Notes: generated by a model not told the origin, from the letters alone. A DNA stretch of 64,000 nucleotides from Paenibacillus sp. FSL H7-0331 (GCF_001956045.1 NZ_MRTH01000014.1:134086-198085), one strand, 5' to 3'. Counted from the first letter of the stretch, positions 47,964 to 56,679 are shown. Numbers and translations are program-made.

Positions 47964-48809
47964 ATGAATCAGCAAATCAATAACCCGCTGCTTAAATTTA
48001 TTTCCAGATCTGTTCTCCTTATTTGGAGTGTAAGTGTTCTTTATCCACTGTTATGGACGTTATTGGACGCATTGAAAAACAATGAGCAATTTTTTTTGAA
48101 TAAGCCTTGGTCTTTGCCGGAAACGCCTTTATTATGGTTGAATTTCTCCTATGTGTGGAGCAAATATCATTTCGGTACTTACTTCATCAACTCGATTGTC
48201 GTTACTTTGGGCAGTACATTGCTGTCGCTGCTTTTAGCGGCTACTACAGCTTATATATTAGCAAGATATGTGTTTAAGGGCAGCAACGTCTTATACGTAC
48301 TTTACATCGCATCCATGATGGTACCGTTTAACCTGGCGCTTATTCCTTTATTTTTCTTAATTAATGACCTCCATTTGATCAATACGTGGACCGGACTTAT
48401 ACTGGTATATGCGGCGAGTGCGCTGCCTTTTGGGATTTTTGTCCTTGTAGGATTTTATAAATCGCTGCCCAAGGAGCTTGCAGAGGCCGCATCCATTGAC
48501 GGATGCTCGGATTTTGGAACCTTCTTCAGAATCATGCTCCCGCTTTCGCAGCCAGGTCTCATTACGGTAGGAATCATGACCGTACTGACTACATGGAACG
48601 AGTATATTGTCGGAACCATTCTGACGAATGATCCGGAGAAATACACATTGCCAATCGGAATTGCCGTCATGCAAGCCGAGATGCAATACCGCACAGAATG
48701 GGGACCGTTATTTGCAGCTTTGCTGATCACGATTGTCCCGGTTCTCATTATGTATATATTTTTCCAGAAACAGATCGCAAGTGGAATTACTGCTGGAGCC
48801 GTAAAATGA
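47964..48809 (+). CDS. Sugar ABC transporter permease, MalG type
   Basis: A 281-residue membrane protein with six helices, the EAA loop EAASIDGCSDFGTFFRIMLPL and the family C-terminal motif IASGITAGAVK. Preceded by AAGGAGGGGG. It ends the transporter operon; an imperfect long stem at about 48845-48883 may act as a weak terminator. Confidence 0.9.
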   Translation: MNQQINNPLLKFISRSVLLIWSVSVLYPLLWTLLDALKNNEQFFLNKPWSLPETPLLWLNFSYVWSKYHFGTYFINSIVVTLGSTLLSLLLAATTAYILARYVFKGSNVLYVLYIASMMVPFNLALIPLFFLINDLHLINTWTGLILVYAASALPFGIFVLVGFYKSLPKELAEAASIDGCSDFGTFFRIMLPLSQPGLITVGIMTVLTTWNEYIVGTILTNDPEKYTLPIGIAVMQAEMQYRTEWGPLFAALLITIVPVLIMYIFFQKQIASGITAGAVK

Positions 48810-48955
48810 AACGATTGTAATCGCATGATTCCCCCCATAAGAAGCACCTACTCTACATCGAAAAAATTCGATTTAGGGAGGTGTAATTTCTTATTGTATA
48901 GGTATTTATAAATCGTATAAGATTTTTTATACTAAGAAAAAAGTGGGTGGCTGGA

Positions 48956-50431
48956 ATGAGGCTCATGTATATGCTGCAGCAAATAGGACGCTCGTTAATG
49001 ATCCCCATTGCTGTCCTTCCTGTAGCGGCGATATTGCTGCGTATTGGATCGATTAAGTTCGATAATCCGATTCTTTTACACTTTGCACAAATATGCGGAT
49101 CGGGCGGAAGCGCCATATTCGATAATCTCTCGCTGCTATTTGCTATCGGCATTGCGATAGGCCTAACATCGGGTGAAGGCATCGCGGCTTTGGCGGCAAC
49201 GGCAGGTTATCTGGTTTTCAATAATGTTCTGAAGCACTTCGAAACAGGCGCTCCAGGCGTTGTGGAGAAATTGGATATGGGCATTCTTGGAGGTATTTTC
49301 TGCGGCGTCATTTCAGCAACCTTTTTCGAGAAATTTCACAATATTAAGCTGCCGAAGGCGCTCGGTTTCTTTGGTGGAAGGCGGTTCATCCCTTTGATCA
49401 CCTCTCTTGCCATGGTTGTTTTCGGTGTCATCATGGGGTTTATTTGGCCACCCGTGCAGATTGCTATTAATCAATTCGGCATGTGGATCGTAGATGCGGG
49501 AAGCCCGGGGGTATTCGTGTACGGGTTTCTGAATCGACTATTAATCCCAACAGGGCTGCATCATATCCTTAACAATATCGCCTGGTTTCAAATCGGGAAT
49601 TACGTGACGCCCGCAGGGAGAGCGGTTACAGGGGATATGACGCGCTATTTTGCCGGTGATCCCACAGCCGGAATGTTTATGACAGGCTTCTATCCCGTTA
49701 TGATGTTCGGCCTTCCGGCCGCAGTGCTTGCCATGATTAAAGGAGTGCACCCTTCCAATCGGTCTACAATCGTGCCGGTATTATACAGTGCAGGGCTAAC
49801 AAGCATTCTTACCGGGGTAACGGAACCGATCGAGTTTGCCTTTATGTTCGTCGCTCCAGGTCTTTATGTGATTCACGCGCTGCTTACCGGATGCTCCATG
49901 ATGATTATGAATATGCTGCAAGCGAAGCTCGGATTTGGCTTTTCGGCCGGATTTATTGATATGGCGATGAATTTGAATTTTTCTTCCAAGCTTTACTGGA
50001 TCTTGATTGTCGGATTGATCTATTTTGTGGTGTATTACTTTACCTTCCGTACTTTCATACGATTTTTCCATTTTGAAACACCTGGAAGTGAAGTGGCAAA
50101 AGAAGGAACACAAGAAGAAATCGCAGAAATGGCTATTCCCGGGGTCAAAAGAGACCGAACGGCAAGCATCCTGCTTAACATCGGAGGCGCTTCCAATATC
50201 GTTTCCGTGGATGCATGCATAACCAGGCTAAGGCTCTTGGTTAAGGACGAGGGCTTGATCAAAGAACCCGAGCTCAAAGAGCTGGGGGCCATTGGAGTGA
50301 TTCGACTCGGGAAAGGGAATGTACATCTTGTATTTGGGACAGAATCGGAGCAGATCAGAGAGTCCATGATGAAACTATTGCCGTTCCTAGCAACGCGGAA
50401 TCCCAATAGTGCGGAGGTAACCTATGATTGA
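48956..50431 (+). CDS. PTS EIICB permease, N-acetylglucosamine type
   Basis: A 491-residue phosphotransferase permease, IIC then IIB. The IIC part has ten hydrophobic segments with GRSLMIPIAVLPVAAILLR at the N-terminus and GVTEPIEFAFMFVAPGLY near 300. The IIB part carries the phosphorylated Cys in DACITRLRLLVKD near residue 420. The segment TGFYPVMMFGLPAA is typical of GlcNAc/glucosamine rather than glucose permeases. No IIA domain is attached, so a separate IIA protein must phosphorylate it. The start could also be a GTG three codons upstream. It overlaps the antiterminator gene by 8 bases. Confidence 0.9.
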   Translation: MRLMYMLQQIGRSLMIPIAVLPVAAILLRIGSIKFDNPILLHFAQICGSGGSAIFDNLSLLFAIGIAIGLTSGEGIAALAATAGYLVFNNVLKHFETGAPGVVEKLDMGILGGIFCGVISATFFEKFHNIKLPKALGFFGGRRFIPLITSLAMVVFGVIMGFIWPPVQIAINQFGMWIVDAGSPGVFVYGFLNRLLIPTGLHHILNNIAWFQIGNYVTPAGRAVTGDMTRYFAGDPTAGMFMTGFYPVMMFGLPAAVLAMIKGVHPSNRSTIVPVLYSAGLTSILTGVTEPIEFAFMFVAPGLYVIHALLTGCSMMIMNMLQAKLGFGFSAGFIDMAMNLNFSSKLYWILIVGLIYFVVYYFTFRTFIRFFHFETPGSEVAKEGTQEEIAEMAIPGVKRDRTASILLNIGGASNIVSVDACITRLRLLVKDEGLIKEPELKELGAIGVIRLGKGNVHLVFGTESEQIRESMMKLLPFLATRNPNSAEVTYD

Positions 50432-51251
50432 GCGCACGATTATTCATGTACTTTCTCATAATGTAGTCATGGCGCACCTTTCCACCGGTAAAAACTCGAT
50501 TGCTTTCGGCAAAGGGATCGGGTTTAAGAAGGAGCCGGGAATGATTATTGACGATGTTTCTATTACCCAGGAGTTCCTGCTCCACACTTCGGAAGTTATG
50601 AAAAGCTACGAGCAAATTCTAAACGCCGTTGATGTAAAAATTATCGGAATTACCGAAGAGGTCATTGCTTATGCGCAGGGAATGCTCGAAGGCGAATTCT
50701 CCGAAACGATCCACGCCTCGCTTGTCGATCATATCAACTTTGCCGTAGAACGGCAAAAGCGCGGGATTTATATTACGAATCCGTTTGCCTATGAGATCCA
50801 ATATATGTACCCTGAGGAGTATCGGGTAGCCAAACGTTCTGTTGATTTTTTGAACGATCATTTGGATGTTACACTTCCGGAGGATGAGGTGGCTTTCCTT
50901 GCGATGCATTTTAACGGAGCACGCAATAAAGAGAAAGGTTCGGAATCGTTGACGGTGGTCAAGCTGGTGTCCAAGATCATTGAAGAAGCGAGGGAGCTTG
51001 GTTACAGCTTTGACGACTCATTCTCTACGGTCCGTTTCATCAGCCATTTGAAGAGTTTAATTGAACGGGTCAAACAAGGGAAAACCATTCAAAATCCCCT
51101 GCTCGATAAAATCAAAGTGGAATACGGGGACACGTACCTGAAAGCAGTTGTTTTGTCTATGTACTTGAATGATTCGCTGGGCAAGGCTGTACCTGAGGAT
51201 GAAATAGGTTTTTTGGCGATGCATCTTGAACGTATGATTCAGCGAACCTAA
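50424..51251 (+). CDS. BglG/GlcT-family transcriptional antiterminator
   Basis: A 275-residue RNA-binding regulator with a CAT domain (residues 1-55, including NSIAFGKGIGFKKEPG) and two PRD domains (about 65-170 and 171-275). Each PRD has the conserved His pairs that PTS proteins phosphorylate: FAVERQKRGIYITNPF and AFLAMHFNG in the first, FISHLKSLIERV and GFLAMHLERM in the second. It is coupled to the PTS gene in reverse of the common order (regulator first). I found no clear RNA antiterminator palindrome before the PTS gene. Confidence 0.92.
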   Translation: MIERTIIHVLSHNVVMAHLSTGKNSIAFGKGIGFKKEPGMIIDDVSITQEFLLHTSEVMKSYEQILNAVDVKIIGITEEVIAYAQGMLEGEFSETIHASLVDHINFAVERQKRGIYITNPFAYEIQYMYPEEYRVAKRSVDFLNDHLDVTLPEDEVAFLAMHFNGARNKEKGSESLTVVKLVSKIIEEARELGYSFDDSFSTVRFISHLKSLIERVKQGKTIQNPLLDKIKVEYGDTYLKAVVLSMYLNDSLGKAVPEDEIGFLAMHLERMIQRT

Positions 51252-51294
51252 TAAAGTAAACGAAACACGTCAATTACGAACGCAACAACCGCTT

Positions 51295-51552
51295 CTATTC
51301 AAACTCAACCTCAACTACGTTCGCAAAGTCGATAAGATGCCAATCCCACTTTGTACCCGTTGTCTCGATTTTAATAAGTTGATGCCGCGGGTCTATTCCA
51401 GTTACGATGCCGGTTATTCGTCGGTCCTCATACTCTCCAAATAATGTAATCTTCACGCTCAAATTGTTAAATTGCGAAACCGATAAACGTCCGAATAATT
51501 CCGATTGTTCATTTTCTGTTAATTCCGATCGGTAGTGCCTACTCAAATTCAT
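51295..51552 (-). CDS. YolD-like protein
   Basis: An 85-residue protein of the YolD family, with ELTENEQSELFGRLSVSQFNN, VKITLFGEYEDRRITGIVTGID and the C-terminal IDFANVVEVEFE. YolD proteins are often encoded beside Y-family DNA polymerases and belong to the SOS response, but here no polymerase gene is adjacent. The ATG at 51552 follows GGAGGTTGTACAT. A LexA-type box overlaps its start of transcription, which fits SOS control. Confidence 0.88.
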   Translation of the reverse strand: MNLSRHYRSELTENEQSELFGRLSVSQFNNLSVKITLFGEYEDRRITGIVTGIDPRHQLIKIETTGTKWDWHLIDFANVVEVEFE

Positions 51553-51570
51553 ATGTACAACCTCCATAAC

Positions 51571-51617
51571 GAGAACATTTGTTCTTATTATAACCGATCG
51601 ATACACCGGTTAGTCAA
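51571..51617 (-). promoter_or_regulatory. Promoter with LexA (SOS) box of the YolD-like gene
   Basis: The minus strand has TTGACT (51612-51617), TATAAT (51587-51592, 19-base spacer) and directly after it AGAAC-AAAT-GTTCT (51572-51585). This matches the Bacillus LexA consensus GAAC-N4-GTTC. The box sits at the transcription start, where LexA would block the promoter. Confidence 0.75.
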
Positions 51618-51876
51618 GTGGAAAATAGCGATCTTCCGTCAGAACGTAAAGAGGACGCTCTCATACAGTTACCCGCAAGAGAACGCCCTTCAGTTACTGT
51701 TTAATCTTCCGAACTTGATTTAAATGGCGTACCCAAAAACAGATGCATCTATTTGATTATGTCATTATTCTTTAAACTGTCTATACTCACATAAAGACAT
51801 CACAATGGTGTGCTTCATAAGCGTTGTGGTCGTTTTTAATTTTATAAAAAAAAATACCAACTCAAGTTAAATATAT

Positions 51877-54093
51877 CTATTTGATAAAGCCCGCTTTCTT
51901 TAAATCTTCTATTCTGATGTAAGGACCGTCACTTAGTTGTAAGAATTCGAAACCTTCAGCTCCTATCTTCGTTCCGATTTCCACATCGTTGAATTTGATG
52001 ACACTCAGTACTTTTTGGCTCTTTAGGTCATAGAAAGCCATCTCATAAACCCCATACTTATCTTTCGCAGCATTATGAACGATGAAGTCAATATTATAAA
52101 TCCTCTTTAATTCCTTCGGTGATATAAACAGCAAGTCAATAGTATCAGTGAGATGCCAGCCTTTTATAGCTGCTTCATCCTCAGCATTAACGTGCTTCAC
52201 CAGCTGCTGCGGCTGCGGCTCCGGCTCCGGCTTCGTCGGCTGCTGCGTATCTGGTTGTGGCTTCGCTGGCTGCTGTGGCTCTAGTTGCGGCATCGCTGGC
52301 TGCTGTGGCTCTGGTTGCGGCTTCGCTGGCTGTAGTCCTTCAGGAGCCCTCTCTTTGACTATATCTCCAACGATTGATGTAGATTCTGTTGTATTCATAT
52401 CGATGTGCACTTGCCAATTCACATCTTTATTTTGCTTTTCCGCAATATGGTAGGATAGGGTCAGCTCCTTTGGCTGCTGAAGCAGTTGATCGATGACCAG
52501 TACACCTTGAAAGCTGACAGTACCATCTTCATTTAAGGTCGATTTTTTCTCCAATCTTGCATTGTACTCTTTACCATTCTCGTCCCTAGCCTTCCATACA
52601 CTCAGTCCGACTATATCTTTGGCAAGCTCTGCCTGAATGTTAATTATTCCACCTTTACCCACGACAGGCTGCCCGCCAAAGTCTGTTTCTTTCTCATCCT
52701 CTTTGACAGAAAAGCTGCTAAAAGTGAGCTTACTTTCGTTATTTACTGTCTCAACCTGTTTTTTATTTAAATCATCAAGGTTCAGTTTAATGCTGAAATC
52801 GGCAAGCTCTTTCGTATAGATGGCATAAAGCTTGAACGTAAGCTGCTCTGGTTTGTTGATCAACGGCGCAAACGCGTGCCACCATTTCATACCCGATGCG
52901 TCTCCCAAACCACCCATACCATTATTGATGTTATTTTTTCGAATACTCAGGTTTTTATCGCTTATCTCATCCCATGCTGCTACCACCTTGCCTTCTTGGT
53001 CAAGAAGCTCGTAAACGACCTTATATTCCTGGATTTCGTGAGCTAGCATGAAAGGCAAGAGTGGCTCACCTCTCTTAAACTCCTCCGTCAATCCGTTGGC
53101 GATGATGATTTCTTTCTTTTGCTGAGCTATCTCCGGAGTCAATTTGGTTGCCAGTGAGAGCAGCGTTAAGCTGGGAGCCAGATCTATTCTTTTCAAATCG
53201 ATTATTAACCCTTGTGGGGTTGTATATTGCTTATTGATCTCTATCGTTTTCGTAACAGCCTTGGCTTTCACCATATCAATCGGGACATTCAATACCCAGT
53301 TTCCGATAATTTCACCAATATTGTTCCAGCTAAGCTCTACGGTCACTTCATCAGGCAGCTTCTTCTCTCCGGTGATCGCCTCTGTCAACGCCCGCTCTAT
53401 CATCAACCGTTCGCCTTTCTTGCTCGTAGTCCATCCTCCCATGTTAGGGTCAATCAATGGATTCCCCATAGCGTCCTTGATAATAAACTGTAGGTCCCTC
53501 AATTTGTCCAAATCAATAGGATTTCCAGTTTGATCCTTGGCTTCACAGATGATGGCAATCCGCAGTGTATCGGCCAAAATTTCCTTTACCTCCAAGGTGA
53601 TTCCTTGATCTGTCACTTTCAGATCCGACGGCTTTACAAAACCTTCGTTATAAGCATTTTTCATCCCTGGATCGACTTGCTCCGTGCTATTAAAAAAGCT
53701 CTTTACGTAGTCCGCAAAGGTAGGCGATACATAGGTACCGAGGGATATGACTACGGCCAATCCGACGACGGCTATCGTGATTTTTTTCATAATATCAAGG
53801 CTCCTTCTTTTCCAATTGATTAGTTTAGATGCATTTTTCACAACTTCAGCGAGATTCGTTTCTTCCGAAGGCGTGTATGGTGTGAGCTGATCCATAATAT
53901 TTTGCATGAACGCTTCATCCGATCCCTCTTCCTCCGATAAATCCTCAAAATCATCATGTTTACTTATCCATTGCTCCAAATTCAGCTGACAATCCTTGCA
54001 GCTTTCCAGATGTTTTTCAAACAGAATACTTTCAGATTGGGGAAGCCGGCCTTCCATATATGCGTTCAGAGGGTTAGTTTCCATACATTTCAT
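51877..54093 (-). CDS. Anti-sigma factor with zinc finger, membrane segment and DUF4179-type outer domain
   Basis: A 738-residue protein. The N-terminal zinc finger has HLESCKDC near residue 28. A membrane helix follows at about 104-124 and a large extracellular part beyond it (including a DUF4179-like domain from about 125). Near residues 590-635 lies a Pro/Gln-rich segment of four 10-residue units of the type PAKPQPEPQQ, perhaps a cell-wall spanning linker, and then a C-terminal domain. It overlaps the sigma gene by 20 bases and should hold that sigma inactive until an outside signal arrives. Confidence 0.85.
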   Translation of the reverse strand: MKCMETNPLNAYMEGRLPQSESILFEKHLESCKDCQLNLEQWISKHDDFEDLSEEEGSDEAFMQNIMDQLTPYTPSEETNLAEVVKNASKLINWKRRSLDIMKKITIAVVGLAVVISLGTYVSPTFADYVKSFFNSTEQVDPGMKNAYNEGFVKPSDLKVTDQGITLEVKEILADTLRIAIICEAKDQTGNPIDLDKLRDLQFIIKDAMGNPLIDPNMGGWTTSKKGERLMIERALTEAITGEKKLPDEVTVELSWNNIGEIIGNWVLNVPIDMVKAKAVTKTIEINKQYTTPQGLIIDLKRIDLAPSLTLLSLATKLTPEIAQQKKEIIIANGLTEEFKRGEPLLPFMLAHEIQEYKVVYELLDQEGKVVAAWDEISDKNLSIRKNNINNGMGGLGDASGMKWWHAFAPLINKPEQLTFKLYAIYTKELADFSIKLNLDDLNKKQVETVNNESKLTFSSFSVKEDEKETDFGGQPVVGKGGIINIQAELAKDIVGLSVWKARDENGKEYNARLEKKSTLNEDGTVSFQGVLVIDQLLQQPKELTLSYHIAEKQNKDVNWQVHIDMNTTESTSIVGDIVKERAPEGLQPAKPQPEPQQPAMPQLEPQQPAKPQPDTQQPTKPEPEPQPQQLVKHVNAEDEAAIKGWHLTDTIDLLFISPKELKRIYNIDFIVHNAAKDKYGVYEMAFYDLKSQKVLSVIKFNDVEIGTKIGAEGFEFLQLSDGPYIRIEDLKKAGFIK
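52200..52330 (-). repeat. Tandem 30-base repeat inside the anti-sigma gene
   Basis: Four imperfect 30-base units encode PAKPQPEPQQ-type decapeptides on the minus strand. Such repeats expand and contract by slippage, so the linker length may vary between strains. Confidence 0.75.
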
Positions 54094-54643
54094 ACAAGGA
54101 CTCCCCCCTTTCTCTTGATGCGTTCAGGCTTTTACGCAATTTCAATCGTGCGCGATGCAGACGCATTTGCACGGTGCTCACTGGGAGCGATAATTGCTCA
54201 CCGATTTCCTCATAGCTCAGAAACTGCTGATGCCGCAGCACAAACACCGCACGTTGATCTGGATCCAGCTCCTCAATCAACTTTTCCAGAGAAGCTTTAC
54301 GTTCTTTTTCCAGATAACTGGTTTCCGGCGTATCACGATGGGCGATTTCCAAGTCGAAATCGATTAAGCTGGGTGTACGCTTGCGTTTACGAAGCTCGTC
54401 GACAGACCGATTGGCGGTGATTCGATATAACCAGGCAGAAAAGCTGAACTCAGGCTTATATTCCTGTAAATGGTTGTAGGCTTTAATAAAAATCTCTTGG
54501 GCAATATCCTGTGTGTCAGGCGATGGGCCGAGCATTTTTCGAAGAAGGGAAAATACCCGTCCCTTGTATTTATCAATAATTAGGGCAAAAGCCTGCTTAT
54601 CTCCGCTAAGTATGCGATCTATAGTTTCCTGGTCTTCCTGCAT
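54074..54643 (-). CDS. ECF sigma-70 factor (SigW-like)
   Basis: A 189-residue ECF sigma with region 2 (DTQDIAQEIFIKAYNHLQ, FSAWLYRITANRSVDELRK) and region 4 (LDPDQRAVFVLRHQQFLSYEEIG and VSTVQMRLHRARLKLRK, given in part). The sequence around FSFSAWLYRITANR resembles the SigW/SigE-like envelope-stress group. The ATG at 54643 follows AGGAGGGCG. It is paired with the anti-sigma gene downstream. Confidence 0.92.
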   Translation of the reverse strand: MQEDQETIDRILSGDKQAFALIIDKYKGRVFSLLRKMLGPSPDTQDIAQEIFIKAYNHLQEYKPEFSFSAWLYRITANRSVDELRKRKRTPSLIDFDLEIAHRDTPETSYLEKERKASLEKLIEELDPDQRAVFVLRHQQFLSYEEIGEQLSLPVSTVQMRLHRARLKLRKSLNASRERGESLYEMYGN

Positions 54644-54849
54644 TTTCGCCCTCCTATCCAAAAAGATATGCTGCGCAGCATGAGTTCTTTTTGTCCTTAC
54701 ACTTAAGTATGACGAAGTTAAAAGGAAAAACTTTCTTATTCCCAAAAAATTTTCGTGCAGTTATACTGCAGGCCACTGCTCGACTAATCATCCAGTTTGT
54801 ACAGGGCACATTGATACACGCGGCCAGCTGCTCAACAGGCATATAAATA

Positions 54850-54877
54850 CAAAAAAGCCACTCCGAGGAGTGGCTTG
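54850..54877 (-). terminator. Intrinsic terminator of tRNA-Arg
   Basis: On the minus strand AAGCCACTCC pairs with GGAGTGGCTT, followed by TTTTTTG, 14 bases beyond the tRNA 3' end. Confidence 0.8.
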
Positions 54878-54890
54878 AACTTTAAAGTAA

Positions 54891-54967
54891 TGGCGTACCC
54901 GAGAGGGATCGAACCTCCGACCTACAGTTTAGGAAACTATCGCTCTATCCTACTGAGCTACGGGCAC
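54891..54967 (-). tRNA. tRNA-Arg (anticodon CCU)
   Basis: A complete 77-base cloverleaf: acceptor GTGCCCG/CGGGTAC, D arm GCTC-AGTAGGAT-GAGC, anticodon loop TTCCTAA giving anticodon CCT, T arm GGAGG-TTCGATC-CCTCT and an encoded CCA after discriminator G. It reads AGG codons. Confidence 0.96.
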
Positions 54968-55125
54968 GCGGTAACTAATATTGTACCACAAAGCATCCTC
55001 AGAAAAAAGTCTCAGTCCAAACTTGTTTGAACCAGTTTCACCACCTATATCGAATTGATTTACGATTACATCAAAGTAACTAACGCAGTTTATCTTAACT
55101 ACTTATATCTTATGGAAATACTTGG

Positions 55126-55198
55126 TACAATAGATTAAGCTGTATATCATCTTCACCTGCTTCTATTGTATTGAATACAGCTTAAATCACGATCTATT
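55126..55198 (+). promoter_or_regulatory. Leader of the aldo/keto reductase gene with a large inverted repeat
   Basis: An extended -10 element TGGTACAAT (TACAAT at 55126-55131) is followed by TAAGCTGTAT (55136-55145) and its perfect complement ATACAGCTTA (55175-55184). Outside these, AATAGAT (55129-55135) is matched by ATCTATT (55192-55198). The arms flank the start of transcription, so they could form an RNA hairpin before the ribosome site or a double operator. Confidence 0.5.
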
Positions 55199-55215
55199 GG
55201 AGGCGAATTTAGAAT

Positions 55216-56079
55216 ATGACAATTCCACATCGTCAATTAGGCTCGACTGGCCTTTCTGTTAGCGCTATCGGAATGGGAGGTATGCCTTTATCGATCAGCG
55301 GTAGACCTTCAGAAGAAGAAGGCATCAAGACCATACATACTGCGCTCGAACAAGGGATTACCTTTTTTGATACAGCCAATGCTTACTGCTTGAATAACGA
55401 TGATTTTGGGCATAATGAACGATTGTTGGCCAAAGCCTTGCAGCAGCATCCCCAAGCGATAGTTGCCACCAAAGGTGGCCTTACACGCCCTGATGGACGC
55501 TGGGAACCGAACGGTCATCCGGACTACTTGCGTCAAGCTTGCGAGGATAGTCTATTGGCACTCGGTTTGGATTCAATCGTATTGTATCAATTCCATCGTC
55601 CCGATCCCGCAGTTCCTTTTGCAGAATCTCTTGGCGCGTTGGCTGAATTGCAACAGGAAGGCAAGCTGATTCACGCTGGGCTTTCTAATGTGTCTGTAGC
55701 CCATCTGGAGGAGGCCAAAGGGATCATTGAAGTTGCCAGCGTACAAAACCGAATGAATCTGTTTGATCATTCATCAATTGATGTTCTCAAATACTGCGAG
55801 GCCAATCAAATCGCCTTTTTACCCTATAGCCCGCTTAATGGTATTAGCAAAGCAGGCCAGATCGGCAGCAATCCCGTCCTTTCTCGTATAGCAAATAAAT
55901 ATGAGGTGTCTGCTCAACAGGTTGCTCTAGCCTGGCTTTTGCAGCTTTCTCCTGTGATTATTCCGATACCGGGTGCAAGTCGTGGCAGCAGCATTGCCAA
56001 TAGCGCCAAAGCTGCCGGAGTTATTTTGTCCGCAGAGGATATGGCAGAACTGAATACAATCGGACAGCAGCAGGCATAG
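55216..56079 (+). CDS. Aldo/keto reductase
   Basis: A 287-residue NADPH-linked (beta/alpha)8-barrel oxidoreductase. Typical motifs: GLSVSAIGMGGMPLS, FFDTANAYCLN (catalytic Asp and Tyr), ATKGGLTRPDG (Lys), QFHRPDP (His), AGLSNVSVAHLEE and PIPGASRGSSIANSAKAAG (cofactor binding). The substrate is unknown. The ATG is preceded by TTGGAGGCG. A single gene with its own leader and terminator. Confidence 0.94.
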   Translation: MTIPHRQLGSTGLSVSAIGMGGMPLSISGRPSEEEGIKTIHTALEQGITFFDTANAYCLNNDDFGHNERLLAKALQQHPQAIVATKGGLTRPDGRWEPNGHPDYLRQACEDSLLALGLDSIVLYQFHRPDPAVPFAESLGALAELQQEGKLIHAGLSNVSVAHLEEAKGIIEVASVQNRMNLFDHSSIDVLKYCEANQIAFLPYSPLNGISKAGQIGSNPVLSRIANKYEVSAQQVALAWLLQLSPVIIPIPGASRGSSIANSAKAAGVILSAEDMAELNTIGQQQA

Positions 56080-56133
56080 ATCTTAGATTCCATTTCAACC
56101 TATATTAGCGCTTATTATTATCATGTCAGCGAC

Positions 56134-56165
56134 AAGAAGACACCTTAATCCGTGTCTTCTTTTTA
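56134..56165 (+). terminator. Intrinsic terminator of the aldo/keto reductase gene
   Basis: AAGAAGACAC and GTGTCTTCTT form a perfect 10-bp stem around an eight-base loop, followed by TTTT. Confidence 0.85.
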
Positions 56166-56197
56166 TTTATAGAAACGTACAGTCTCTCATATATCAA

Positions 56198-56226
56198 TTG
56201 ACAATGATAATCCTTATCAATAAAAT
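56198..56226 (+). promoter_or_regulatory. Promoter with Fur box
   Basis: TTGACA (56198-56203) and TAAAAT (56221-56226) are exactly 17 bases apart. The spacer contains TGATAAT-C-CTTATCA (56205-56219), a 7-1-7 Fur box with one imperfect position. Iron-loaded Fur would block this promoter, so the next gene is probably induced by iron starvation. Confidence 0.8.
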
Positions 56227-56265
56227 ATTAGATATTCATTACCACTTATGAAGGATGTGTCATTC

Positions 56266-56583
56266 ATGTTAATTGAAACCATAACCATAATTGTAAAAGA
56301 GGGTACCTCCGATAAAGTTGTTGATCGCTTCAGTCAAGAAGGAGCCGTCGAAAAGTCTCCCGGGTTCATCGATTTAAGCATTCTGGTGAAAAAAGTGAGA
56401 CGTGGCGATGAAGAGGTTATCATCATGATTCGTTGGGAATCAGAAGAAGCCTGGAAAACATGGGAAACTAGTGAGGTCCATCTGGAAGGTCATAGGAAAA
56501 GCAGAGGCCAGCCTAAACCAGATCATATTATAAGCTCTAACCACAGCATGTATGAAATAAGGGCAGTTAAAACCGCTATTTAG
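56266..56583 (+). CDS. Antibiotic-biosynthesis-monooxygenase/IsdG-like haem-degrading protein
   Basis: A 105-residue dimeric ferredoxin-like protein of the ABM/HmoA type: ETITIIVKEGTSDKVVDRF, SPGFIDLSILVKK and the Trp-rich MIRWESEEAWKTWETSEVH. The Trp and the following His fit haem monooxygenases such as HmoA and IsdG. The Fur box in its promoter supports a role in freeing iron from haem. The ATG at 56266 follows GAAGGATG. Which haem product it makes cannot be told. Confidence 0.8.
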   Translation: MLIETITIIVKEGTSDKVVDRFSQEGAVEKSPGFIDLSILVKKVRRGDEEVIIMIRWESEEAWKTWETSEVHLEGHRKSRGQPKPDHIISSNHSMYEIRAVKTAI

Positions 56584-56679
56584 TATGTGACCTCGATCCT
56601 AAAGACCTCATTAATTTATATTTTCTTTTTAAATTCTTCATGGTAGAATGAGGAAACTATACGAATGAGGTGTGGTGAC

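Noticed and set aside
48810..48955. BglG-type RNA antiterminator target
   Set aside because: Stems are present, but the conserved bases of known RAT elements are not.
51640..51700. Hairpin GGACGCTCTC...GAGAACGCCC downstream of the plus-strand antiterminator
   Set aside because: It has two mismatches and no T run, and lies 400 bases from the nearest plus-strand gene end, so I do not call it a terminator.
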